Positions 1 to 10,800 are shown, counted from the first letter of the stretch. The stretch is DNA of 64,000 nt from Pseudomonas fluorescens NCIMB 11764 (GCF_000293885.2 NZ_CP010945.1:4174001-4238000); one strand, 5' to 3'. Numbers and translations are program-made. Notes: generated from the sequence alone by a model not told the origin.

Positions 1-1818
1 CATCCGAAGGAGGGCATGCCGCTGGCGGTCACCGGCTTGACCGATCAGCAGTACCAGACCCTGCAACGCTGGCTGGACTCGGGCGCGCCGATCGATGAGC
101 AGGGCTTGGTGCCGTCGACGAAAGAAGCCTTGCAGGTGGTGCAATGGGAAAACCTGCTCAACTCGCCGGGCGCCCGCCAGAGCCTGGTGGGGCGCTGGTT
201 GTTCGAACACTGGTTCCTCGCCCACCTTTACTTCAAGGACGGCGAGCCGGGGCATTTCTTTCAGTGGGTGCGTTCGCGCACACCGACCGGCCAGCCGATT
301 GACCTGATCAACACGCGCCGCCCGAATGACGATCCGGGCACGCAGGTGTATTACCGCTTGCGGTCGGTGCAGGGCGTGATCGTGCAGAAGACCCACATCA
401 CTTATCCGCTGAGCGCGGCGAAGATGGCGCGGATCAAAAGCCTGTTCTACAGCGGCAACTGGCAGGTCTACGCCTTGCCGGGTTACGGGCCGGAGCGCCG
501 GGCCAACCCGTTCACCACGTTCGAAGCGATACCGGCGCAGGCGCGTTATCAGTTCATGCTCGATAACGCCGAGTACTTCGTGCGCACGTTTATCCGCGGG
601 CCTGTGTGCCGCGGCCAGATTGCCACCGATGTGATTCGCGATAACTTCTGGGCGCTGTTCCAGGCGCCGGAACACGATCTCTACATCACTGACCCGAACT
701 ACCGCGGGCAAGCCACGCCATTGCTGGCGATGCCGGGCCAGAACGACGACGTCGGCAGTGTCCTGAGCCTGTGGCATGACTACCGCGACAAGCGCAACGA
801 GTACGAGGCGCTGCGTCGCGACAGCTACGCCGATGCGCCGGCGCCGAGCTGGTCGACCTTGTGGGCTGGCAACGACAACGCGCTGCTGACCATCTTCCGT
901 CATTTCGACAGCGCATCGGTGAACAAGGGCCTGATCGGTGACGTGCCGCAAACCATGTGGTTGTTCGATTTTCCACTGTTGGAGCGCACGTATTATCAGT
1001 TGGCGGTCAACTTCGACGTGTTCGGCAACGTCTCCCATCAAGCACAGACCCGCCTGTATTTCGACCTGATCCGCAACGGCGCCGAGCAGAATTTCCTGCG
1101 TCTGATGCCCGCCGATTCCCGGGACGACTTTCTCGACGACTGGTACCAGAGCGGCGGCAAATTCAAGATGTGGCTGGACTATGAAGCCATCGACAACGAC
1201 AAGCCGACGGCGCTGAAACTCGACGAGAAAGACCCGAAGCGCGACTTTGCGATGCAGTTGCTGGCTCGCTATGGCGAGCTCAACGCCCATCCCGATCCGA
1301 TCAACCGCTGCGACGGCGCGTATTGCTCGCGACCGAACATTGACCCGGCGTTACAGAGCGCCGAGCAGGCCTTGAGTCGCCTGGTGTCGCGTCCGGCAGC
1401 AGGCCTGAAGGTCATCGATCAACTGCCGGAAGCAACGATGTTGCGTATCGAGTCCAGGAGCGGCAAGCGCGAGGTCTACAGCCTGTTGCGCAACCGCGCG
1501 CACAGCAATGTGGCGTTCCTGTTGGGGGAATCGCTGCGGTATCAACCGGGGCTCGACACGCTCACCATTTTCCCCGGCGTACTCAGCAGTTACCCGAACT
1601 TCATGTTCAATATTCCGGCCGAGCAAGTGCCAGCTTTTGTAGAAGCGATGGAAAACGCCAAAGACGCCAACCGTTTCGAGAAAATCGTCGAGCGCTGGGG
1701 AATTCGCCGCAGCCATCCGCAGTTCTGGTTTTACTTCCATGACTTGAGCAAGTACGTCCACGAAACCGACCCGGTGGAAGAGGGCGTGCTGGACATGAAC
1801 CGCTACGAGAATCTTTGA
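1..1818 (+). CDS. cti: Fatty acid cis/trans isomerase, 3' part (5' end outside window)
   Basis: The reading frame is open from the first base and ends at TGA 1816-1818, giving the C-terminal 605 residues. Pseudomonas Cti is roughly 760 residues long, so about 150 N-terminal residues lie outside the window. Those include the expected signal peptide and the haem-binding CXXCH site. Cti is a periplasmic c-type haem enzyme that converts cis- to trans-unsaturated fatty acids of membrane lipids under solvent or heat stress. The visible part matches the family by overall sequence, for example the stretches around VCRGQIATDVIRDNFW and PADSRDDFLDDWY. The ATG at 16 is only an internal methionine. Nothing seen suggests the gene is broken. 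Confidence 0.88.
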   Translation, partial: HPKEGMPLAVTGLTDQQYQTLQRWLDSGAPIDEQGLVPSTKEALQVVQWENLLNSPGARQSLVGRWLFEHWFLAHLYFKDGEPGHFFQWVRSRTPTGQPIDLINTRRPNDDPGTQVYYRLRSVQGVIVQKTHITYPLSAAKMARIKSLFYSGNWQVYALPGYGPERRANPFTTFEAIPAQARYQFMLDNAEYFVRTFIRGPVCRGQIATDVIRDNFWALFQAPEHDLYITDPNYRGQATPLLAMPGQNDDVGSVLSLWHDYRDKRNEYEALRRDSYADAPAPSWSTLWAGNDNALLTIFRHFDSASVNKGLIGDVPQTMWLFDFPLLERTYYQLAVNFDVFGNVSHQAQTRLYFDLIRNGAEQNFLRLMPADSRDDFLDDWYQSGGKFKMWLDYEAIDNDKPTALKLDEKDPKRDFAMQLLARYGELNAHPDPINRCDGAYCSRPNIDPALQSAEQALSRLVSRPAAGLKVIDQLPEATMLRIESRSGKREVYSLLRNRAHSNVAFLLGESLRYQPGLDTLTIFPGVLSSYPNFMFNIPAEQVPAFVEAMENAKDANRFEKIVERWGIRRSHPQFWFYFHDLSKYVHETDPVEEGVLDMNRYENL

Positions 1819-1912
1819 TCGACTTTTGACAGATGCCTGATGTCCCAATCTGAAGGAACCGTAGAAACCCTGTGGGAGCGGTGGATGGCGGAACGGAACG
1901 GGAGGGCGGTCA

Positions 1913-2947
1913 ATGTTGATTTCAGTGCAGGCACTGCGCGCGCTCGCGGCCTGGACGGTGGTTTGCCACCATTTCATGCAGATTTTCTTCGACTTCAAGG
2001 CCCGTGGTCCGATCGGTCAGATGTTCATCGACAAGGGCGCGGTGGGCGTCGATGTCTTCTTCGTTATCAGTGGCCTGGTGATATTCCTCTCCACCGAGGG
2101 CAAGTCGCTGCCGCCGGGGCGGTTCCTGCTGTATCGGCTATTTCGCATCGTGCCGGCGTATTGGCTGTACACGGTGCTGATGGCGCTGGTGGTGGTATTC
2201 GCACGACCGGTGCTACCGGATCAGACGGTCGACTGGTCGCATTTCCTTCTGTCGTTGCTGTTCATTCCTACGGAAAACCCCGGCGGTTACGGGATATATC
2301 CGACGCTCAATGTCGGCTGGACCCTTAACTACGAAATGCTCTTCTACCTGCTGTTTGCCTGGGCGTTGCTGTTCCGTTTGCAGGCGCGGTTGCTGATCGT
2401 CGCGGCGCTGCTGTTTGCGGTGTGTCAGGCGTGGACTGGCTATGGCTGGATCAGCGAGTTTTACCGCTCGGACATCGTTTATGAGTTTCTGCTGGGGATT
2501 GCCATCGGCATGATCTACCGCCGTGGTTGGATCAAGCCCGCGCTATGGCTGCCATTGCTGGGGATTGGCGCTGCGCTGCTGGCGATTTATTACCTGGCGC
2601 CGCAGCCGCGGTTTTTTGCCTGGGGCCTGCCGAGCGCATTGCTGGTGATGGCGTGCATGGCGCTGGAGCGCTTTTTCGCGAACAGTCGGGTGTTCAAACT
2701 GCTCGGCGATTGTTCCTACTCGGTGTACCTGATGCACGTGTTGGTGCTGTCTGCCGGAGGATTTGTCGCACAGCGTTATGGCGTAAACCCCTACGTGATG
2801 TTCGCCGTTTGCGTCGCGACCATTGGCCTGGCGTCGTGGGCAAGTTACGAATGGGTGGAAAAAAGCAGCTATCGGTGGCTTAAAGCGAGGATTGACGGCG
2901 AAACGTCTGATCGGGGCGAACCGGCGCTTTCCCGACAAAAATACTAG
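1913..2947 (+). CDS. Acyltransferase 3 family membrane protein
   Basis: A 344-residue integral membrane protein of the acyltransferase-3 (OafA/NodX-like) family. The N-terminus carries the family pattern RALAAWTVVCHHF, with the conserved His pair near residue 20, then FFVISG near residue 50. About ten hydrophobic segments follow and the C-terminus is short and polar. Members move acetyl or other acyl groups onto surface polysaccharides, lipids or antibiotics; the substrate cannot be read from sequence. The ATG at 1913 has GGGAGG about 8 bases upstream. It lies alone between cti and nfuA on the same strand, with 94 bases separating it from cti. Confidence 0.8.
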   Translation: MLISVQALRALAAWTVVCHHFMQIFFDFKARGPIGQMFIDKGAVGVDVFFVISGLVIFLSTEGKSLPPGRFLLYRLFRIVPAYWLYTVLMALVVVFARPVLPDQTVDWSHFLLSLLFIPTENPGGYGIYPTLNVGWTLNYEMLFYLLFAWALLFRLQARLLIVAALLFAVCQAWTGYGWISEFYRSDIVYEFLLGIAIGMIYRRGWIKPALWLPLLGIGAALLAIYYLAPQPRFFAWGLPSALLVMACMALERFFANSRVFKLLGDCSYSVYLMHVLVLSAGGFVAQRYGVNPYVMFAVCVATIGLASWASYEWVEKSSYRWLKARIDGETSDRGEPALSRQKY

Positions 2948-3589
<642 letters not shown>

Positions 3590-3619
3590 GGTGTTCGCTG
3601 CCGAAACAAATAACGGCAC

Positions 3620-3751
3620 TGTGGCGAGGGAGCTTGCTCCCGCTCGATTGCGAAGCAATCGCAAAGCAGTTGGCGCATTTTCCCGTGATGAATGCGTTGA
3701 CTGATGTTGGGACCGCTTCGCGGTCCAGCGGGAGCAAGCTCCCTCGCCACA
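3620..3751. repeat. REPIN (inverted REP pair)
   Basis: Two inverted copies of a REP unit reading TGTGGCGAGGGAGCTTGCTC at the left end and its complement at the right end. Each is followed inward by a smaller hairpin (GATTGCGAAGCAATC and GGACCGCTTCGCGGTCC). It lies between the convergent nfuA and cobM, a typical extragenic place for these RAYT-mobilised elements. Confidence 0.9.
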
Positions 3752-3758
3752 TTTCGCT

Positions 3759-4505
3759 TTATGGTCGATACAAATGTGCATGTCCGGCCCGGTAAAGCGA
3801 TGACTCACTGAAGTGATCGCTACCCAACACCCGGCCCACCAGAATCAGCGCTGTACGCCGAAACCCCTTCGCCTCAACCTTCCCGGCAATGTCCGCAATC
3901 GTCCCCACCACCCAGTCCTGGTCCGGCCAGGTCGCCCGGTGAATTACCGCAATCGGACAGTCCGCGCCGTAATGCGGCAGCAATTCAACCAGGATTTTCT
4001 CCAGATGATTGACCCCAAGATGGATCGCCATGGTCGCCCCATGTTGCGCCAGACTGCCGAGCTCTTCACCCGCGGGCATCGCCGTCTTGTCGGCGTATCG
4101 AGTCAGGATCACGCTCTGTGACACGTCCGGCAACGTTAGCTCCGCACCCAAAAGCGCTGCACAGGCCGCCGTGGCCGTGACACCAGGAATGATTTCAAAC
4201 GGAATATCGAGCTCACGCAGGTAGCGAATCTGTTCGCCGATCGCGCCATAAAGGCTTGGGTCGCCAGAATGCACCCGCGCCACATCCTGGCCATTGGCAT
4301 GGGCGGTCTTGATCAGTTCGATGATCTGTTCCAGGTGCAGTTCGGCGCTGTTGACCACCTGTTCGGCATTATGGCCTTCCAGTACGGCGGCAGGCACCAG
4401 GGAGCCGGCGTAGATGATCACCGGGCAACTGCGGATCAGCCTCTGGCCTTTGACGGTGATCAGTTCCGGGTCGCCGGGACCTGCGCCAATGAAGTAGACG
4501 GTCAT
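3759..4505 (-). CDS. cobM: Precorrin-4 C11-methyltransferase
   Basis: A 248-residue SAM-dependent tetrapyrrole methylase. It starts with the family signature FIGAGPGDPELIT and has the HSGDPSLYGA loop near residue 80 and VILTRYADKT in the middle. CobM methylates C-11 of precorrin-4 to give precorrin-5 in the aerobic B12 pathway, in the cytoplasm. It is the last gene of a leftward series cbtB-cbtA-cobE-cobM, 83 bases after cobE, behind the cobalamin riboswitch at 6050-6250, so it is probably repressed by adenosylcobalamin. Confidence 0.93.
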   Translation of the reverse strand: MTVYFIGAGPGDPELITVKGQRLIRSCPVIIYAGSLVPAAVLEGHNAEQVVNSAELHLEQIIELIKTAHANGQDVARVHSGDPSLYGAIGEQIRYLRELDIPFEIIPGVTATAACAALLGAELTLPDVSQSVILTRYADKTAMPAGEELGSLAQHGATMAIHLGVNHLEKILVELLPHYGADCPIAVIHRATWPDQDWVVGTIADIAGKVEAKGFRRTALILVGRVLGSDHFSESSLYRAGHAHLYRP

Positions 4506-4588
4506 CGTCGTTTCCTGTCAGAAAAAGGGCCTGGGCAAGGCTTCAGATGAAGATTGCTCATGATCGAAGGCGGGGATTATCGAGGATT

Positions 4589-5002
4589 TTACGCGGCGCA
4601 CGCCAATGCCAGGGTGGCCTGGGCGTATTTTTGTCGCGAGATCAGCAGTTTTGCCGGTGCCTGAGCCAGTTGTTCAGCGAGGGCGAGGGCGGCGCTTTCG
4701 GCTACGCCATAGCAGCCAGTGCGCTCAAAAGCGATGTCCGAGCGGTGGCTGAGTTGTGGTTGATAACCGGCCAGTTGCTCACTGCTGAAATACATCAAGG
4801 GCAGCGCGAGTTGTGCGGCGAGCTCGATCAGGCCAGGTTCGTCGCGCTTCAGGTCGATGCTGGCCAGGGCCTTGATCTGGTGAAGTCCGATTTGATGCGC
4901 CTGTAACGCCTGATCGAGTAACGCCCGCAGCGTGCTGACAGGGCAGCCGCGCTGGCAGCCCAGGCCGACCACTAAAGTCGGCGCTGTGCTGGTCTGCGTC
5001 AT
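4589..5002 (-). CDS. cobE: Cobalamin biosynthesis protein CobE
   Basis: 137 residues starting MTQTSTAPTLVVGLGCQRGC. The ATG at 5002 overlaps the cbtA stop (ATGA), which fixes the start; the frame stays open further upstream but that part only shadows cbtA. It belongs to the CobE/GbiG C-terminal family, small proteins of aerobic B12 operons thought to act in corrin ring contraction or acyl-aldehyde release. The exact biochemical role is uncertain. Translational coupling with cbtA and proximity to cobM support the call. Confidence 0.88.
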   Translation of the reverse strand: MTQTSTAPTLVVGLGCQRGCPVSTLRALLDQALQAHQIGLHQIKALASIDLKRDEPGLIELAAQLALPLMYFSSEQLAGYQPQLSHRSDIAFERTGCYGVAESAALALAEQLAQAPAKLLISRQKYAQATLALACAA

Positions 5003-5703
5003 GCGTGGTATTGGCCATCGCTTTTGCGGCGGAACAACCAGGCACTGATCAGGCCCAGGGCCAGCCAGAACGCCACGTTGGTCAGCTGCGAAGCGATTTT
5101 GAACTGGGCTTCCAGGGCTTCCGGCGCGAGCATCGAGTGCACTTCCGGTTGCGGGGCGCCAATGACGTGGGGAACGGCGAGAATCGCTACGCCCAGTACC
5201 TTCATCAGCCAGTGACGGCTGAACACGATCAGCGCGATGCCGACGGCGGTCGACGCTGCCGTGCCGATCCACCAGATTTGCCGTTGTGCCAGGTCCGCCG
5301 CGGCAGTGCCCGGCAGTTCCGGTGGCAGGCCGAGTGTCGGCGCCAGTACAAACGTCGCGTAACCGGCCAGGCCCCAGAGCAGGCCCTGGGAGGTTTTGGT
5401 CGGCGCACGCAAGGTGTAGAGGCCGGCGAGCATCAGGGCGAAACCTACGGCTACCACCAGGTTGCCGCCGGTCGTCGACAGCACGCGCTGCCAGCCGTCT
5501 TCCGGTTCCCAGGCTTCGGCATCGTGGGCGTGAGCGGCGGTGCCAGCGGCGTGCTCATGAACTTCAACAGCGGCCGGCTCGGATTGTTCGTAAGTCTCGG
5601 CCTGCAAAATCAGCGGTGCGACCCAGAAGCTTTGCAGCAGGGTCAGCAACAGGGCGGCCAGCAGCCCGGTGAAGCCTGCGGTTTGCGCGATACGCTTGAT
5701 CAT
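4999..5703 (-). CDS. cbtA: Predicted cobalt transporter subunit CbtA
   Basis: 234 residues, start at 5703 (MIKRIAQTAG), 11 bases after cbtB. An N-terminal membrane segment (around residues 8-30) is followed by a His/Glu-rich soluble stretch containing EVHEHAAGTAAHAHDAE. Four or five further hydrophobic segments follow. CbtA is a B12-regulated membrane protein predicted to import cobalt together with CbtB; the role rests mainly on riboswitch and operon association in the literature. A longer start at 5829 would overlap cbtB and is unlikely. Confidence 0.88.
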   Translation of the reverse strand: MIKRIAQTAGFTGLLAALLLTLLQSFWVAPLILQAETYEQSEPAAVEVHEHAAGTAAHAHDAEAWEPEDGWQRVLSTTGGNLVVAVGFALMLAGLYTLRAPTKTSQGLLWGLAGYATFVLAPTLGLPPELPGTAAADLAQRQIWWIGTAASTAVGIALIVFSRHWLMKVLGVAILAVPHVIGAPQPEVHSMLAPEALEAQFKIASQLTNVAFWLALGLISAWLFRRKSDGQYHA

Positions 5704-5714
5704 GTCGACAGGTC

Positions 5715-5918
5715 TCAATGGCACGGGAAGGCGGAGCTGTGACGGGTATCGTGCGCGGCATTGTGCACGGCTTCGATGTGCGAGAAACCGGCAAAATACA
5801 CGAGGCACGCGCCAAGGATCGATGCGCATACGGCAGCGGTCAGGCGTTGGGTCAGGGTCGTGGTGGTGCTGGCGGTGCTCTTATCGGTGTTGCTGCCGGT
5901 GCTGCTGATGATCGACAT
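5715..5918 (-). CDS. cbtB: Predicted cobalt transporter subunit CbtB
   Basis: 67 residues with one membrane segment (about residues 27-47) and the diagnostic C-terminal His motif ending HDTRHSSAFPCH, which probably binds the metal. CbtB is found next to CbtA behind cobalamin riboswitches. It is the first gene of the leftward cbtB-cbtA-cobE-cobM unit, starting about 135 bases downstream of the riboswitch. Confidence 0.9.
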   Translation of the reverse strand: MSIISSTGSNTDKSTASTTTTLTQRLTAAVCASILGACLVYFAGFSHIEAVHNAAHDTRHSSAFPCH

Positions 5919-6049
5919 GGCGCTTCCCTCTGGTCTGTCAGCGGGTGAATAGAGCGCATGGAAGACCCCTGCGAATCGGGCTCGCAGAGGTTCAAACAGC
6001 GCCCGCCCACCGCGGGTTTGTTATTCAGTGAACGTAATCGTCACTTTGT

Positions 6050-6250
6050 GTTGCGGGCCGGTCTCCGGGCTCGCGAGGGGCTTTGGCATCAGCCGAAACC
6101 TGCAAGCGTCACCTTCCCATGCCGAACTGCTGGCACAGTGGATCTGACGCTTCGCTCGCTTACCGTTGCGGGGGCAGCACCGGACTGACATGGCTTTGAG
6201 TAAAGCACATGATTCACCGGTTTCCCGTTTCACCCTGTGAAGGGCACCCG
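6050..6250 (-). promoter_or_regulatory. Cobalamin riboswitch controlling cbtB-cbtA-cobE-cobM
   Basis: Read on the minus strand, the stretch carries the B12-box core GCTGCCCCCGCAACGGTAAG at about 6155-6177. Upstream of it is the GGTGCC ... GGGAAACCGGTG entry typical of the family. It ends with the AGCCCGGAGACCGGCC arm near 6055. Adenosylcobalamin binding would lower expression of the cobalt-uptake and B12 genes downstream. Confidence 0.93.
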
Positions 6251-6335
6251 TAACAAGGCGTGTAGGAGAGCATGGGCGGGGGTTGGGCGTCAATTGGCAA
6301 GGGTTCTCAACTCGGGGGCAAGGGCAAGGAGTGTT

Positions 6336-6459
6336 ACCTGTGGCGAGGGGATTTATCCCCGTTCGGCGGCGAAGCCGTCGCAAAACCTGCTTGCGGGGCC
6401 CTGAAGGAATGCAGGGGGCCGCTTCGCAGCCCAACGGGGATAAATCCCCTCGCCACAGG
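6336..6459. repeat. REPIN between the two riboswitches
   Basis: Inverted REP units CCTGTGGCGAGGGGATTTAT (left) and its complement (right), with inner hairpins GGCGGCGAAGCCGTC and a GCTTCGCAGC-type loop. This subtype (GGGGATTTATCCCC core) differs from the GGGAGCTTGCTCCC subtype elsewhere in the window. It sits in the 900-bp gap between the divergent B12 riboswitches. Confidence 0.88.
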
Positions 6460-6509
6460 GGATTGCAATCAACTGACGGACATTGACCCGCCCACGCACC
6501 ATGCGTAGC

Positions 6510-6705
6510 CTTGCGCTTTCGAGGTTCTTCGGCGTTTGCCGAAGCTAAGAAGGGAACGCGGTCGATGCCGCGGCTGCCCCCGCAACTGTGAACGGTGATG
6601 TTCGCTGCCACGCCACTGCACGCTCCAGCCCTGGAGCCCGCGGGAAGGCGCAGCCAACGCCAGTCTAGCGACAGGCACACCGTCAGCCAGGAGACCTGCC
6701 TCGAC
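6510..6705 (+). promoter_or_regulatory. Cobalamin riboswitch controlling cobW-cobN-chlD
   Basis: On the plus strand: GAGGTTCTTCGGC entry, AAGAAGGGAACGCGGT, B12-box core GGCTGCCCCCGCAACTGTGA near 6578-6600, GCGGGAAGGCGCAGCC, and the closing AGCCAGGAGACCTGCC arm. It lies about 115 bases upstream of the cobW start. It is divergent from the other B12 riboswitch and independently shaped. Confidence 0.93.
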
Positions 6706-6819
6706 ACGAATTCTCACTACAACCGGGCGGGGTGATCCGGTGGCGAAATCTTCCGCGCGCCTGCCTGTGCAGCCGCGGTCGTCGTCCCGTATGCCCGCCA
6801 CCTTGCCAAAGGGCATCCG

Positions 6820-7881
6820 ATGAAAACACTGGCCAAACTCCCCGTCACCATCGTTACCGGCTTCCTCGGCTCGGGCAAAACCACTTTGCTGCGGCACATG
6901 CTCGACAACGCTCAGGGCCGCCGCATCGCGGTGATCGTCAACGAGTTCGGCGAACTGGGCATCGACGGCGAAATCCTCAAGCAATGCTCGATCGGTTGCA
7001 CCGAAGAAGAAGCCAACGGCCGGGTCTATGAGCTGGCCAACGGCTGCCTGTGCTGCACCGTCCAGGAAGAATTCTTCCCGGTGATGCGCGAACTGGTTGC
7101 CCGTCGCGGCGACCTCGACCACATCCTGATCGAAACCTCCGGCCTGGCCCTGCCAAAGCCTTTGGTGCAAGCCTTCCAGTGGCCGGAAATCCGCAGCGCC
7201 TGCACGGTTGACGCGGTGATCACCGTCGTTGATAGCCCGGCCGTTGCCGCCGGCACGTTCGCGGCCTTCCCGGACCAGGTCGACGCCCAGCGTAAACTCG
7301 ACCCGAACCTGGACCACGAATCGCCCCTGCACGAGTTGTTCGCCGACCAACTGGCCAGCGCCGACCTGGTGATTCTCAACAAGGCCGACCTGATCAGCCC
7401 CGAAGACCTGGCTCGCGTGCGCCTTGAAGTCGCCGAAGAACTGCCGCCCGCGGTGAAAGTCATCGAAGCCAGCAGCGGTCGCCTGCCACTGGAGGTGCTG
7501 ATCGGCCTCGGCGCCGGTTCCGAAGAGCACATCGACGGCCGTCACAGCCATCATGATCACCACCATGAAGGCGAAGATGATCACGATCACGACGCGTTCG
7601 ACTCCATTTCCATCGAGCTGCCACAAGCCGACGAAAGCCTGCTGATGGACGCGCTGACCCAACTGGTGGTCAAGCACGGCATCCTGCGGGTCAAGGGTTT
7701 CGCCGCCATCCCGAACAAACCGATGCGTCTGCTGATCCAGGGCGTGGGCACGCGTTTCGACAAGCACTTCGACCGTCAGTGGGGCGCCGACGAAGCGCGC
7801 ACCACGCGTCTGGTGTTGATCGGTCAGGAGCTGGACGCCGGGCAACTCGAAGCGCAATTGCGCGCTGCGCTCAGCGTTTAA
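6820..7881 (+). CDS. cobW: Cobalamin biosynthesis GTPase CobW
   Basis: 353-residue COG0523 G3E GTPase. The Walker [12 protein letters not shown] is at about residues 12-22, the metal-binding CXCC motif is in NGCLCCTVQ near residue 80, and the G4 motif is NKADLI. A His/Asp-rich linker (around residues 242-260, HSHHDHHHEGEDDHDHD) precedes the C-terminal CobW domain. It is thought to act as a metallochaperone delivering Co(II) to the CobN chelatase. It is followed by cobN after three bases, so the two are translationally linked. Confidence 0.94.
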   Translation: MKTLAKLPVTIVTGFLGSGKTTLLRHMLDNAQGRRIAVIVNEFGELGIDGEILKQCSIGCTEEEANGRVYELANGCLCCTVQEEFFPVMRELVARRGDLDHILIETSGLALPKPLVQAFQWPEIRSACTVDAVITVVDSPAVAAGTFAAFPDQVDAQRKLDPNLDHESPLHELFADQLASADLVILNKADLISPEDLARVRLEVAEELPPAVKVIEASSGRLPLEVLIGLGAGSEEHIDGRHSHHDHHHEGEDDHDHDAFDSISIELPQADESLLMDALTQLVVKHGILRVKGFAAIPNKPMRLLIQGVGTRFDKHFDRQWGADEARTTRLVLIGQELDAGQLEAQLRAALSV

Positions 7882-7884
7882 CCC

Positions 7885-10800
7885 ATGCACCTGCTCAGGA
7901 CCCAGCCCGGCGGTTTCGTGTCGGACGACAACATTGCCGACCTTGGACAAACCCCCGCCGAGCTGGTGATCCTGTGCAGCGGCGATTCCAGCCTGGCGTT
8001 GCTCGCCGAAGCGGCGCAGCAGTTACCGGACGATTACCCGAGTGTGCGTCTGGCCAACCCGATGCAGGTGCAGAACCACGCCTCGGTCGACTTGTATGTC
8101 GATGAAGTACTGCGCCACGCCAAGGTGATTCTGATTTCGTTGCACGGCGGCATTGCCTATTGGCGTTACGGCGTCGAGCGTCTGGTCGAGCTTTCGCAGC
8201 GCGGCGTGCAGCTGATTCTGGTGCCCGGCGATGATCGCCCGGACCCGGAACTCAGCGACCTGAGCACGGTGAAACCTGAGGACCGTGATCGACTCTGGCA
8301 TTACCTGCGCCAGGGCGGCATGGCCAACGCCCTCGATCTGTTTCGCTGCCTGGCCAATCGCTGGCTGGACCGCGACTATGCGTGGGCCGAGCCACAAACC
8401 CTGCCGCGTACGGCGATCTACCACCCGCAAAAAAGCCCCGCCACATTGAGTGATTGGCAGACTGACTGGCAAACCGGTCAGCCGGTGGCAGCGGTGCTGT
8501 TTTACCGCTCGCATTTGCAGGCGGCGAACACTGCGTTCATTGATATTTTCTGCCAGCGTTTGCAAGCGGCGGGGTTAAACCCCTTGCCGATTGCCGTGGC
8601 CAGTTTGAAGGAGTCCGGCTGCCTGACGGTGGTCGAGGACTGGCTGGATGAAGTCGAAGCAGGGGTGATTCTCAACACCACCGGTTTCGCCCAGTCCAGC
8701 CCCGAAGCCCCGCACTTGCGACCGTTTCGCCGCAACATCCCGGTGATCCAGGCGATCTGCGCCCAGGACAACGAACCCGGTTGGCGGGCCAGCGAACAGG
8801 GCCTCGGCCCGCGGGATCTGGCGATGCACATCGCGCTGCCGGAACTGGACGGACGGATCATCAGCCGCCCGATCAGCTTCAAGGACCTGGCGTGGCGCAG
8901 CGAGCGCAGTCAGTCCGATGTGGTGTGCTACCGGCCACAACCGGAGCGCATGGATTTTGTCGCCGAACTGGCGCGGCGCTGGATCGATCTGGCGCGGGTG
9001 CCGAACAGCGAAAAACGCATCGCCCTGATCCTCGCCAATTACCCGACCCGTGACGGGCGCATTGGCAATGGCGTCGGCCTCGATACACCTGCTGCCGCAT
9101 TGAATATCCTCCGTGCGTTGCACGCACAAGGTTATCCGCTGCCTGTTGAATTGCCGGACAGCGGCACCGCGTTGATCCAGCAATTGCTCGGCGGTGTCAG
9201 CAACGATCTCGATACCCTCGACCAGCGTCCGTGTCATCAAAGCCTGGCGCTGGACGACTACAACTCGATGTTCGACGCCTTGCCCGAGGCCAATCGCCAG
9301 GCCGTGCTGGAACGCTGGGGCACGCCCGAAAGCGATCCGATGTTCCGCGGCGGACGGATGATGATCGCCGGGCTGCGTTTAGGCCTGACCTTCATCGGCA
9401 TTCAACCGGCGCGCGGTTATCAGGTCGATCCGAGCGCGGTCTATCACGACCCGGACCTGGTGCCGCCCCACGGCTACCTGGCGTTCTATTTCTGGTTGCG
9501 CAACACCTATGGCGCTCACGGCGTGATCCACGTCGGCAAGCACGGCAACCTCGAATGGCTGCCGGGCAAAGGCGTGGGGCTGTCGGAGAACTGCTGGCCG
9601 GACGCGTTGCTCGGGCCGCTGCCGAACATCTACCCGTTTATCGTCAACGATCCGGGCGAGGGCGCCCAGGCCAAGCGTCGCACACAAGCGGTGATCATCG
9701 ATCACCTGATGCCACCGCTGACCCGTGCCGAGACCTACGGCCCGCTGCGCAACCTTGAGTTGCTGGCCGACGAATATTACGAAGCGCAATTGCTGGATCC
9801 GCGTCGCGCCCGCGAATTGCAGCGCGACATCCTGCAACTGGTGCGCGACACGCACATCGACCGCGAGCTGCAGCTGGACGAGAAGCTCGACAGCGATGCT
9901 GACGCGGCAATCTGGTTGCCGCGCCTCGACACCTACCTGTGCGATTTGAAGGAGTCGCAGATCCGTGACGGCCTGCACATCTTTGGCGAATCGCCTTCCG
10001 GGCGTTTGCGCATTGATACGTTGTTGGCGTTGTTGCGCATTCCTCGTGGCGATGGTCGTGGGGCGCAATCAAGTCTGTTGCGGGCGTTGGCCAAGGCTTT
10101 CGAGTTGGGTTTCGATCCGCTGGATTGTGCATTGGCAGAGCCGTGGGCCGGGCCTCGGCCGGATGCCTTGTCAGCGATCAGCGATGAACTTTGGCGTACG
10201 GCAGGCGATACCCGCGAACGCCTGGAACTGTTCGCCGCGCAACTGATCGAGCACACCCTGAATACCGACCCCGAACCCCGCGAGAACGAGCCTCTGTGGC
10301 GAGGGAGCTTGCTCCCGTTGGTTCGCGAAGCGGACCCAAAAAATGAGACTGCTGCGCAGTCCAGCGGGAGCAAGCTTCCTCGCCACACAAGCCCGTTCAC
10401 CAAGAAGGCGGGTTGGGATGAGGTCAACGCCATCCTCGACAACCTGCACGAAGTGGTCGCACCTCGACTCGACGCCTGCGGCCCGGCTGAAATGCGCGGT
10501 CTGCTCGACGCCCTCGGCGGTCGTTTTGTTCCGGCCGGCCCTAGCGGTGCGCCGAGTCGCGGTCGCCTGGATGTGCTGCCGACCGGGCGCAATTTCTATT
10601 CAGTGGACGTGCGCAACCTGCCGACCACCACGGCGTGGCGCATCGGTTTCCAGTCGGCGAACCTGATTCTTGAGCGGCACTTGCAGGATCACGGTGATCA
10701 CCTGCGTCAGCTCGGCCTGTCGGTCTGGGGCACTGCGACCATGCGCACCGGCGGCGATGACATCGCCCAAGCCATGGCGCTGATGGGCGTGCGCCCGGTC

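Noticed and set aside
6469..7950. 493-residue minus-strand ORF over cobW
   Set aside because: Lies opposite cobW and the B12 riboswitch, low-complexity composition typical of antisense frames in GC-rich genes, no family match.
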